Shown piece by piece: positions 43,040-51,439 of a stretch of 64,000 bases of DNA. A program made the position numbers and the translations under genes. The stretch's first letter is position 1, and each line of letters begins with the position of its first letter. The stretch comes from Flavobacterium jumunjinense. GTDB lineage: Bacteria > Bacteroidota > Bacteroidia > Flavobacteriales > Flavobacteriaceae. The notes below the pieces were generated by a model that saw only the letters and a program-made list of their open reading frames with translations, made no database searches and was not told the DNA's origin. The stretch is taken from contig NZ_CP091285.1 in the NCBI RefSeq assembly GCF_021650975.2, positions 1,736,001 to 1,800,000 of the forward strand, in the 5' to 3' direction.

Positions 43040-43666
43040 ATGAAAAATATAATAGAAAATGCTCTTTTAAATTCATATACTTACTCAGAATACAGACAAT
43101 TAGTAAGTCAATTAATTAGTGAAGGAAAATCTACAGGACATAATCAAACAGTCGATTTATTGCATTATTCAGAATTGAATGAAACACGATTAAAAAGATT
43201 AGATAAGACTTTAGTGGTTAGTGAAGAAAATCGTACTAAAATCGAAAATTTAGATAAGAAATACACTTGGTTAGTAATTTCTGAAGGCTGGTGTGGCGAT
43301 GCAGCGCAACTATTACCAATAATGAATAAAGTTGCAGAAGCATCTGAAAATATTGATTTAAAAATAGTTTTAAGAGACGATAATGAGGTTTTAATGAATC
43401 AGTTTTTAACTAATGGAGGAAAAGCAATTCCAAAATTGATTGTACTTGATGCTGAAACGAATGAAATTATTGCAGATTGGGGACCAAGACCAGAACCAGC
43501 ACGTAAACTAATTGCCGATTATAAAGCAGCGAATGGAGTAGTAGATGAGCCTGTTAAAATTGAATTGCAAAAATGGTATTTACAAGACAAAGGACTAACA
43601 ACTCAAAATGAATTATTAGCCCTTCTTGAAAAATATTCTAAAGAAAGTCAAACAGTACTAGACTAA
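43040..43666 (+). CDS. thioredoxin-family protein (single Cys)
   Basis: A 208-aa protein with a helical N-terminus (about 1-65) and a thioredoxin-like domain (about 70-170). The active-site region reads ISEGWCGDAAQLLP, with the first Cys present and the second replaced (CGDA). It may work as a thiol-transfer or chaperone-like protein instead of a normal disulfide reductase. No signal peptide is seen. Its end overlaps the convergent DUF1501 gene by 9 bp. Confidence 0.8.
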   Translation: MKNIIENALLNSYTYSEYRQLVSQLISEGKSTGHNQTVDLLHYSELNETRLKRLDKTLVVSEENRTKIENLDKKYTWLVISEGWCGDAAQLLPIMNKVAEASENIDLKIVLRDDNEVLMNQFLTNGGKAIPKLIVLDAETNEIIADWGPRPEPARKLIADYKAANGVVDEPVKIELQKWYLQDKGLTTQNELLALLEKYSKESQTVLD

Positions 43667-45256
43667 GAATTTCTTTTGAAGTATTGTTCTGTTGTAATTT
43701 ACTTCCAATATATAGGTTCCTTTAGAAAGTAGTGTTGGTATAGTAAATGTTAAAATATCTCCAAGAACATAATGTTTGTTTGTATAGAGTAATGAGCCTA
43801 CGATTGAAAAAATTGTAACAACTACATTTGTTTTAATAAAATCTCTAAACGCAATGTTTATTTGATTGTTTACAACAGGGTTTGGGTAGATATACATAAA
43901 ATCGTCATTAAGAATAACTTTAGAGAAATCCTTTTTGAAGATAGGTAATTTTTGAAAAGTATCACCCAAAACAGAGGTAGCCTGTGCGTCTGTCATACAA
44001 AGCCAATCTTGCATTATAGAGTTGTAAATTTGCCTGAAATCAAACTGCATTGGAACTTGATCGTTTACCGATGCATTTTGAGGCAAATTAGGAGATGTTC
44101 CAATCATTCCAGAAACAGGATGTGCTGTCCCTTCAACATTAGCAACACCTGTGTTTAAAGAAGTTCCGAAAAAGATTACAGGAGCACTAGAACCATGATC
44201 GGTTCCAAAACTTCCATTACTTTTCACTCTTCTTCCAAACTCACTAAAAGTCATTCCTGTTACTTTTTTGTCTTTACCCATTTGTTTTAAATCTGCTTGA
44301 AAAGCACTAATAGATTGCGACAATAAACTTAAGTTTTCAGGCTGTCTTCCTAATTTTCTGTCGGTATCAAGAACTTGGTTTTCATGCGAATCGAAATTCT
44401 TATGATGGTTTACAATATAAATAGGAGTTTGAAGTCCACCATTTATTAATCGAGCCACAATTTTTAGTTGAGCAGCCAATTTATTATCTGGATATTCAAC
44501 AGAAGGAGGATTTGTTACATTATATGCCGATTGAATTGTTTCTCGATAGGCATTACTTTGGTCTTTCATTAACCTAAGAAAAGTAAGTTCTAATCCATAA
44601 TCTGTATTCGGTGCAGGATCTGTAGTTTCATTAATAACATTTAATAAATCATCTGGATCAGGAGCACTATATCCCATGTTTATATTTGGTCCTTGCAAAG
44701 AGAAAGGTAATGTTGAACCAATTTGTATTGCCAATGGGTCTGGCATATTGGAATTAGGATAACTCTCAGGGAAATCAGGATAGATTTCGTCTAATGCTCT
44801 TCCAATCCAACCAGTATTTAGGGTTTCATCACTTTTAGAACCAGTAAACCAAATATCGGTAGCTCTAAAGTGACTGTAACTTGGGTTTGGATAAGAAACA
44901 CCTTGAACAATCATTAGTTCACCCGTATTATACATCTGTTGCATTTCTTGCATAGCAGGATGAAGACCTGTAGTTGGATTATGATTTAAGGATAAAACAT
45001 CGGTCTCATCTATTAATATATTGGAGCGTGCATTAGATAGTTCAGACCATTTGTCTCTTGGGAAAACCGTATTTAAACCATCATTTCCACCGTTCATTTG
45101 TATGATTACTAAAATCTTACCACAGTTTACTGCTGCATTAGCAAGTGTTTGAAGGTTGCTACTTTCAAGTTGTGAGGAAGCTAAAACGGGTATTTTGTTA
45201 AATAATAAAGGTGCAGATACTAAGGCTGTTGACTGTATAAATTTTCTTCTTTTCAT
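43658..45256 (-). CDS. DUF1501 protein with type IX secretion C-terminal sorting domain
   Basis: A 532-aa secreted protein. The N-terminus has a basic start and hydrophobic core (MKRRKFIQSTALVSAPLLFN, Tat-like RR). Then the DUF1501 domain (about 45-440, IIQMNGGNDGLNTVFPRD, YSHFRATDIWFTGS, MTFSEFGRRVKSNGSFGTDH). The last 75 residues form a T9SS sorting tail (IYPNPVVNNQINIAF, KGTYILEVNYN, ILQKKFLV). DUF1501 and DUF1800 genes usually travel together, as here (12-bp gap). The activity is unknown, though DUF1501 belongs to the alkaline-phosphatase-like superfamily. Confidence 0.92.
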   Translation of the reverse strand: MKRRKFIQSTALVSAPLLFNKIPVLASSQLESSNLQTLANAAVNCGKILVIIQMNGGNDGLNTVFPRDKWSELSNARSNILIDETDVLSLNHNPTTGLHPAMQEMQQMYNTGELMIVQGVSYPNPSYSHFRATDIWFTGSKSDETLNTGWIGRALDEIYPDFPESYPNSNMPDPLAIQIGSTLPFSLQGPNINMGYSAPDPDDLLNVINETTDPAPNTDYGLELTFLRLMKDQSNAYRETIQSAYNVTNPPSVEYPDNKLAAQLKIVARLINGGLQTPIYIVNHHKNFDSHENQVLDTDRKLGRQPENLSLLSQSISAFQADLKQMGKDKKVTGMTFSEFGRRVKSNGSFGTDHGSSAPVIFFGTSLNTGVANVEGTAHPVSGMIGTSPNLPQNASVNDQVPMQFDFRQIYNSIMQDWLCMTDAQATSVLGDTFQKLPIFKKDFSKVILNDDFMYIYPNPVVNNQINIAFRDFIKTNVVVTIFSIVGSLLYTNKHYVLGDILTFTIPTLLSKGTYILEVNYNRTILQKKFLV

Positions 45257-45268
45257 TTTGTTTCGATA

Positions 45269-47113
45269 TTACATTAGTTGAAATTCAGCCAACTGAATAA
45301 TGGTTAAAAATAGACTGTCCAAACGATTTTTTACGATTTGCTTATTGTTTTCATCTGTTGGATCTTGTGTGTAGACTGTCCAAGCACCTGTCCAATAATA
45401 ATCGTTAGATTGTCCTGAAAGTAAATTTTGCGTCTTTAAAATATTTTTCTGTCCAATACTTAAATCGATAGGTAAAAGATATTTTATACATTCATCTACT
45501 AATAGGTTTGGATCTTGACAAATAGTATTTGGAAATTGTAATACAAAATTTAAAGTATCTGCTTTTATAGTAGTTGTATATCCGTTTCGACTTAACGGTA
45601 TACCATAAAATGCATAAGCAATATAAGCGAAGCGTTTTTGTATTGAGTTGGAATTTATCCAATACTCATGAAAAGAAGGATTTTGATAAAAAGCTTGCCA
45701 ACCTGCAACATTTGGAATACTTCCCATACTTTGTCCCATATCGGACAATAAATCGTCTATTCTTTTCCAAATGTAATATTGAGCATTATGATTTGTAGGA
45801 TCTGAAATAGTAGTTTCCATATTGAACGTTCTTATAAAACCTATAAACAAATCTAAAGGTGATTTTATATAAACACCTCTATTTGCCATGTCATAAAAAT
45901 GTTCGCTTTTGAAAAGTTTTTCCAAAACTGGTACTATTTCCCAATTGCTTGCTACAAAATGTTGTGCTAAAGGAACTATTACATTGTCTTCAATATGTTG
46001 ATCAATATCATAATAGACAAAAAAGCGGTATAATCTTCTACAAATATATTGTGAAACAACTTCCGTTTTAGAGAAAATCATATCAATGAAAGCGTCTAAT
46101 TCTGAAGATCCAGTAAATGGAATCGTAGTGTTGTTGAAGAAAGCCGAAAATTGCTTATTACTTTCATCATGCTTTGTGTCGACAAAATCTGTAGTAGGGT
46201 TTGGTGTGTTTAAATTTTGAACTCTCCAACCTGTTAATACTTTCGCAGCCTGAATAACATCGGGTTGAGAATATAAGCTATTAGAACCTTTTCCAAGAGT
46301 AAAAAGTTCCATTATCTCTCTAGCAAAATTTTCATCGGGAGCAGTTTTTGTATTCGCCTGATTGTTCAAATAATACATCATAGCTGGTTGCGTAGCAATT
46401 TCTCTAATTAGAGTTTTAAAATTACCATCAGAATAGGCTCTTAAATTTTTAATGTATTGATAGCAAACTCTTGCCGAGTTTCCAGAGATGTATTGATTAG
46501 AACTAGCCTTGATAAAATCGAAATCTACAGGAATAAAATGATACCAAAACATAACCATTTTCTCTCTAATAGAAATATCTTGAGTTATTGCTAAGTTTGT
46601 CATCCAAGCTGTTAAACTGTCAATACGTTTTCTGTCGGTTGTGTTTCCAGTTCCTAAATCGGTGAAAGGATTTGTTGTCCAATCGTCTCCATAAGGAAGA
46701 TTGTTTTCATCTGGTTCGTCTATGTCATAATTATTAATAGGAGAAGGTGGAACAGTAGGGTCAATAGTTAAAATTAAATCTACAGCTTGTGTCATAGACA
46801 TTCCAAGAACGGTGTCTAAGTCGGTTTTTTTAAAACCAAATCCAGTTCTTTTTAGTAAATGAATAGCGAGTCGATCTGTCCAAGGACCAGTGTAGACATT
46901 CAATCCAGAAGTTATCGGGTTAACCCTTTCTAAGGATGCGTCTGAATTTGCTTCTTGATTTTTGTTTTTCCTTTCTTTTGAAAGGTACTTTCTACCATTG
47001 TAGATTTTTCTAGAATATTTTTCAAATAGTGGGTCAGTTTGATCGAACTGATCCTTATGATTTGAGAATATTTTCTTAAAAAGTTTTCTTCTAGTTAGTG
47101 TACTTTTGTTCAT
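45269..47113 (-). CDS. DUF1800 domain protein
   Basis: A 614-aa protein that begins with a basic region and RR pair (MNKSTLTRRKLFKKIFSNHK) and has no clear hydrophobic signal. The DUF1800 domain (about 75-560) contains AIHLLKRTGFGFKKTDLDTV, the conserved ENFAREIMELFTLG and VQAAKVLTGW. It is co-transcribed with the DUF1501 gene. Function is not known in the family. Confidence 0.9.
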   Translation of the reverse strand: MNKSTLTRRKLFKKIFSNHKDQFDQTDPLFEKYSRKIYNGRKYLSKERKNKNQEANSDASLERVNPITSGLNVYTGPWTDRLAIHLLKRTGFGFKKTDLDTVLGMSMTQAVDLILTIDPTVPPSPINNYDIDEPDENNLPYGDDWTTNPFTDLGTGNTTDRKRIDSLTAWMTNLAITQDISIREKMVMFWYHFIPVDFDFIKASSNQYISGNSARVCYQYIKNLRAYSDGNFKTLIREIATQPAMMYYLNNQANTKTAPDENFAREIMELFTLGKGSNSLYSQPDVIQAAKVLTGWRVQNLNTPNPTTDFVDTKHDESNKQFSAFFNNTTIPFTGSSELDAFIDMIFSKTEVVSQYICRRLYRFFVYYDIDQHIEDNVIVPLAQHFVASNWEIVPVLEKLFKSEHFYDMANRGVYIKSPLDLFIGFIRTFNMETTISDPTNHNAQYYIWKRIDDLLSDMGQSMGSIPNVAGWQAFYQNPSFHEYWINSNSIQKRFAYIAYAFYGIPLSRNGYTTTIKADTLNFVLQFPNTICQDPNLLVDECIKYLLPIDLSIGQKNILKTQNLLSGQSNDYYWTGAWTVYTQDPTDENNKQIVKNRLDSLFLTIIQLAEFQLM

Positions 47114-47292
47114 GTGTTAAGTGTTCTTATCGTGTTGTGAGACAGGGCTTGAACGTAAAGTTAACAAAAAAAGTATTTAGAAAAACAATAAAGTTTAATA
47201 GTGTAAAAAAACGAAACAGGTGTTCTGTTAATTACACACTTTTTAAATAGGAATGAATGTTTTTTTAAGAATTTAGAGTTAAAAATAAAAAG

Positions 47293-47994
47293 TTAGGAAA
47301 TGTGTTTTTTTACTTCCTCTTCGAATTGTTCAGGAGAAACGGCATTCCCAACCGTATGATTTCCAATTTTTGTTCTTCTTAAACTAGCTAAATGTCCACC
47401 AGATTGTAGTGCCTTTCCAAAATCATAAGCAATAGAACGGATATAAGTTCCTTTGCTACAAACAATTCTAAAATCTATTTCGGGTAGTTCAAATCGAGTA
47501 ATCTCAAACTCATGAATAGTTGTTTTCCTAGCTTTAATTTCAACCTCTTCTCCTGCACGAGCATGTTCGTAAAGCCTTTTTCCATCTTTTTTTATTGCTG
47601 AAAAAACAGGAGGTTTTTGATCTATTTCACCTAAAAATTGTAGTAAAGTATCGTTAATTAAAGCTTCTGTAATATGTTCGGTAGGGAAAGTGGCATCTAT
47701 TTCAGTTTCTAAATCATAGGAAGGTGTCGTTGCACCAAGACAAATTGTTCCTGTGTACTCTTTTGCTTGACTTTGGATTTCTGAAATTGTCTTAGTAAAT
47801 TTCCCTGTACAAATAATTAACAGTCCAGTTGCTAAAGGATCTAAAGTACCAGCATGTCCAATTTTAAACTTCTTTGGTAAATCAAAGTTGTTTTTTAAAA
47901 TATATTTTAATTTGTTGACTGCTTGAAAAGAAGACCAATTCAAAGGTTTGTCAATCAATAGTACTTTTCCAGCTAAAAGATCTTCTGCTTGCAT
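47293..47994 (-). CDS. truB: tRNA pseudouridine(55) synthase
   Basis: Makes pseudouridine 55 in the T-loop of tRNAs. The 233-aa protein has the Asp motif GHAGTLDPLATGLL (nucleophile), with KPLNWSSFQAVNKL near the start and KGTYIRSIAYDFGKALQSGG downstream. The ATG overlaps the uppP stop by one base (TAATG), so the two genes are translationally coupled. This uppP-truB order is common in Flavobacteriaceae. Confidence 0.97.
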   Translation of the reverse strand: MQAEDLLAGKVLLIDKPLNWSSFQAVNKLKYILKNNFDLPKKFKIGHAGTLDPLATGLLIICTGKFTKTISEIQSQAKEYTGTICLGATTPSYDLETEIDATFPTEHITEALINDTLLQFLGEIDQKPPVFSAIKKDGKRLYEHARAGEEVEIKARKTTIHEFEITRFELPEIDFRIVCSKGTYIRSIAYDFGKALQSGGHLASLRRTKIGNHTVGNAVSPEQFEEEVKKHIS

Positions 47995-48779
47995 TAGATA
48001 ATTGTTAGTTTTTGAACAAAAAAGTGAATCAATAGAATTGCAACACCAGCTACAATTCTATAATAACCAAATATTTTAAAACCATGTTTTGTTAAAAAAC
48101 CAATAAAAGACTTAATAGCAATTAGGGCAACAATAAAACCAACAATATTTCCGATGATTAACAGGTTAATTTGTTGATCGGTGATTTCAAAACCTGCTTT
48201 ATTATAATCATAAAGTTTTTTAACTGTTGCTCCAAGCATGGTTGGAATAGCAAGGAAGAATGAAAATTCTGCCGCTGCTGTTCTTGAAAGCTTTTGACTC
48301 ATACCACCAACAATACTTGCTCCACTCCTAGAAACTCCAGGAATCATTGCTAAACATTGGAAAAAACCTATTTTTAAAGCAGTTAGGTAGGAGATTTCAG
48401 TGTTTTCAGAATTCCCAAACCAATCGTCAACTTTTAATAATAGAAAACCACCAATAATTAAAGATATTGCAACAACAATTGGACTCTCTAACATGCTATC
48501 GATAAAATCATTTAGTAATAATCCAAATACTACTGCGGGAATAAAAGCGACAAATAGTTTGAAATAGAAATCTAAACTTTGAAAAAAGCGTTTAAAATAT
48601 AATACTACAACAGATAGGATTGTTCCTAGTTGTATTACAATAGTAAAAAGCTTAGTAAAATCGTCGCTTGCAATTCCAAAAAAAGAAGAAGCGATAATCA
48701 TATGTCCTGTTGATGAAACAGGTAAAAACTCTGTAATTCCTTCTATAATAGCAAGAATAATTGCTTGTAGTGTATTCAT
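47994..48779 (-). CDS. uppP: undecaprenyl-diphosphate phosphatase
   Basis: Removes a phosphate from undecaprenyl diphosphate, recycling the carrier lipid for peptidoglycan and O-antigen synthesis. The 261-aa polytopic protein has the family motif [14 protein letters not shown] near the N-terminus, the later [13 protein letters not shown] motif and about eight helices. truB overlaps by one base. A -7 element lies only 4 bp before its start (48784-48791). Confidence 0.97.
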   Translation of the reverse strand: MNTLQAIILAIIEGITEFLPVSSTGHMIIASSFFGIASDDFTKLFTIVIQLGTILSVVVLYFKRFFQSLDFYFKLFVAFIPAVVFGLLLNDFIDSMLESPIVVAISLIIGGFLLLKVDDWFGNSENTEISYLTALKIGFFQCLAMIPGVSRSGASIVGGMSQKLSRTAAAEFSFFLAIPTMLGATVKKLYDYNKAGFEITDQQINLLIIGNIVGFIVALIAIKSFIGFLTKHGFKIFGYYRIVAGVAILLIHFFVQKLTII

Positions 48780-48783
48780 GTTG

Positions 48784-48791
48784 CAAATATA
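48784..48791 (-). promoter_or_regulatory. -7 element (TATATTTG) of uppP at the start codon
   Basis: A minus-strand TATATTTG ends 4 bp before the uppP ATG, so the predicted transcript would begin at or next to the first codon, giving a leaderless mRNA. Confidence 0.4.
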
Positions 48792-48873
48792 TTTTTTTTT
48801 GTAGAATAAAGACGATTGATTCTAGGGTTTAATTTTTTTTTATACATTTATCGTCTGCACCAAAGTAACCAAA

Positions 48874-50739
48874 ATGAAATTTTTTAAGATATTTTTTTTA
48901 TTTCTTCAACTCCCTATTCTAGTCTCTTCGCAAGAGGTTTCGGAGTTTGAAATCGTTAAGAAACGTATCTCTGAAACATTTCGTGTTAATCCTCAGAGTG
49001 CAAAGAATGATGCTTTTTTATTAAAAAAAATAGCAAAAAATGAAGAAGAGAAGAATTCTTCCTATCAATACTTAGGCTATATCTATGATTTGACAGGAAA
49101 TGTAGATTCAGCAAGATATTATTTTCAAAAAAGACTAAATTTATCAAAAGAACAATTTTCTAACACGGATGCTTATTATCAATCGGTAATTGATTATGTA
49201 AATTGGGGAGTTAGTTATGTAGATACTAATGCTTTAATGACAGAATTAACCCAAGCATTATTGAAAATTAACGTAAATAAAAATCCACAAGAAAAAGGGT
49301 TAATGTATTTATTGATGGGCGATTTATTATTGCGTGAAAATCGATTGGATAAAGCAAATGACTACTATGATAAATCATTTAGTTTGATTAAAGGGAATTT
49401 TGTGGCCTCAGATTATTATTTAAGGAAAAGTGAGGTTAATATAAAGAGGAGAGAATATGAAGAAGCAAAGGAAAATTTGCTTAAAGGTATAGCGTCATTT
49501 GATGAAAAAGAAACGTATGCATATCCTTTGTATCTGAATAAATTAGGCTATGTTTTTCTTATGTTAGGAGATGTTGAGAATTCAAATCAACACTTATATG
49601 AATCGCTACATTATCAAAGAAATAATAATTTCCAGAGTTTGTCATCAAGTACATATCTAAATTTATATTATTTATCAAAGATTCAGAAGAATGAGCGTTT
49701 AGAGAAATTTAATCTAGATAAAGCATTAGAATTAAACCAAGGTGATATTGCAATTTTGAAAGATATTTATTTAGCTTATAAAGAATATTATTCAAAACAA
49801 GGTGATTTTCTAAAAGAGAGCGAAAGTTTAATGAAGTTTAATCAGATAAACGATAGTATTTTTAATATTGAAAAGGCACGAATTGGAACCGATTTAGAGT
49901 TTCGATTTCAATTAAGAGAGAATAAGAAAGAATTAGAATTAAAAGAAAAAATAATTCAAAAAGAGTCTCGAATTAAAATGCTGCTTGTTGTTAGTTTTTT
50001 GATTTTGTTTCTTATGTTAATTGCTTTGATGATTGTCTATTATCATAAGATAAAAACACAGAAAAAGTTGAGAAAAAATCAAAAATTGCTTCATGAAGAA
50101 CAATTGAAGGCAACTTTAGAGACACAGAAAACAGAAATTATTAAAGAGAAAATTAAAGCAAAGTTTGAAGAGAGGGAAAAAATTTCATTAGAATTACACG
50201 ATGGAATTGCAAATGAAATTGGAGCTTTAAAAGTGTCATTAACATCAGAAGAAATACTAGATAAAAGTAATATTAATTCAATTGTTGATAAAATAGATAA
50301 GTTATATAATGAAGTTAGAGATATGTCTCATGAATTGAATCCTGATAGAATTTTAGATGTAGAGTTTACTCAATTAATAAATAGTTTGTGTTTAATGGTT
50401 GAGAAAAACGGTATTAAAACTACTAAGAATATTCTAATAAGTAAAAAGATAAATGTATTAGACGATAGTGTTCTTTTGAGTATTTATAGAATTCTACAAG
50501 AAGCAATGAATAATGTTGTAAAACATGCTTATGCTACTGAAATTAAAGTAGATATAGTAGAATTAGAAGAAGAGTTGCTGTTGCAGATTAAAGATAATGG
50601 AGTTGGATTTTCTAAAAATAATTCTAGATCTGGAATTGGTTTAAAGAACATTGAAAAAAGAGTAGAAGTATTAAATGGAAAATTTGAAATGAACTCTTCA
50701 GACAAAGGAGTTTCATTAGAAATAAAATTACCACTATAA
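48874..50739 (+). CDS. TPR sensor histidine kinase (HisKA_3, NarX-type)
   Basis: A 621-aa sensor kinase. Domain order: signal sequence (ends VSS-QEVS), periplasmic TPR repeats (about 35-330), one membrane helix (about 370-390, MLLVVSFLILFLMLIALMIV), coiled coil, HisKA_3 dimerisation domain with the phosphorylated His442 in EKISLELHDGIANEIGALK, and the HATPase domain (ILQEAMNNVVKHAY, IKDNGVGFS, GIGLKNIEKR). The response-regulator gene starts 2 bp later. Direct linkage to a secreted chitinase suggests that it senses growth substrate or envelope state, but this is inference. Confidence 0.93.
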   Translation: MKFFKIFFLFLQLPILVSSQEVSEFEIVKKRISETFRVNPQSAKNDAFLLKKIAKNEEEKNSSYQYLGYIYDLTGNVDSARYYFQKRLNLSKEQFSNTDAYYQSVIDYVNWGVSYVDTNALMTELTQALLKINVNKNPQEKGLMYLLMGDLLLRENRLDKANDYYDKSFSLIKGNFVASDYYLRKSEVNIKRREYEEAKENLLKGIASFDEKETYAYPLYLNKLGYVFLMLGDVENSNQHLYESLHYQRNNNFQSLSSSTYLNLYYLSKIQKNERLEKFNLDKALELNQGDIAILKDIYLAYKEYYSKQGDFLKESESLMKFNQINDSIFNIEKARIGTDLEFRFQLRENKKELELKEKIIQKESRIKMLLVVSFLILFLMLIALMIVYYHKIKTQKKLRKNQKLLHEEQLKATLETQKTEIIKEKIKAKFEEREKISLELHDGIANEIGALKVSLTSEEILDKSNINSIVDKIDKLYNEVRDMSHELNPDRILDVEFTQLINSLCLMVEKNGIKTTKNILISKKINVLDDSVLLSIYRILQEAMNNVVKHAYATEIKVDIVELEEELLLQIKDNGVGFSKNNSRSGIGLKNIEKRVEVLNGKFEMNSSDKGVSLEIKLPL

Positions 50740-50741
50740 CC

Positions 50742-51359
50742 ATGTTACAGAAAATACTAATTGTAGACGATCATAAAGTCTTTGCAGAAAGCATCGCTTC
50801 GGTATTAAGAAGTAAATATGAAGTAAAAGAAGTTACTTCTGTAGACAAGGCATTGCAAATTAGATCTATTTTTGTGCCAGACTTAATGATTACAGATTTA
50901 CAATTGCCAGAAAAAGATGGTTTATGGCTTATTAAAACAATAAGAGAAAAAGATGTAGAGGCTAAAATTTTAGTTTTAAGTAGCATGACTAATCACGCTA
51001 CAATTCATAAATTACTACAGTTTGAGGTTAATGGTTTTTTGAATAAAAATGTTTCTAGTTTAGACTTGTTAAATGCAATTCAAAAAATAATAGAGGGAGA
51101 AAATTATTTTCAAACCGATATTTATGAAGATTATCTAGAAAATTATAAATCGAAATCGGGAGCAACGCAAACTATTACACCTAGAGAACTTGAAGTATTA
51201 CAGCTGATTATTGAAGAAAAAACAACGAGTGAAATTGCTGAAATTTTAAAATTGTCTAGCTATACAGTTGAAGGATACCGAAAAAACTTGCTTTTAAAGA
51301 CAGGCTCATCTAATGTTGTGGGCTTGATTAAGCATGCAATTAAGATAAATTTGATGTAA
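50742..51359 (+). CDS. NarL/LuxR-family response regulator
   Basis: A 205-aa regulator with a receiver domain (1-120; acidic pair in IVDDHK, phospho-acceptor Asp52 in DLMITDLQLPEKDG, Lys in FLNKNVSSLDL) and a C-terminal LuxR-type HTH (about 135-200, TPRELEVLQLIIEEKTTSEI followed by LSSYTVEGYRKNLLLKTGSS). It forms a two-component pair with the upstream kinase (2-bp gap). The nearest downstream target is the chitinase gene. Confidence 0.95.
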   Translation: MLQKILIVDDHKVFAESIASVLRSKYEVKEVTSVDKALQIRSIFVPDLMITDLQLPEKDGLWLIKTIREKDVEAKILVLSSMTNHATIHKLLQFEVNGFLNKNVSSLDLLNAIQKIIEGENYFQTDIYEDYLENYKSKSGATQTITPRELEVLQLIIEEKTTSEIAEILKLSSYTVEGYRKNLLLKTGSSNVVGLIKHAIKINLM

Positions 51360-51367
51360 AAAATAGT

Positions 51368-51390
51368 ACACCCCTTTTTTCGGGGGGTGT
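51368..51390 (+). other. GC-rich stem-loop between the response regulator and chitinase genes
   Basis: The arms ACACCCC (51368-51374) and GGGGTGT (51384-51390) form a stem with a T-run in the loop, directly after the response-regulator stop. It is GC-rich for this genome. It is not followed by a T-run on the plus strand, so it may be a weak terminator or an mRNA stability element. Confidence 0.4.
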
Positions 51391-51439
51391 GGTAAAATTT
51401 ATATGTGCTTAATTTGCATCAGTAAACAAATAAACAAGC

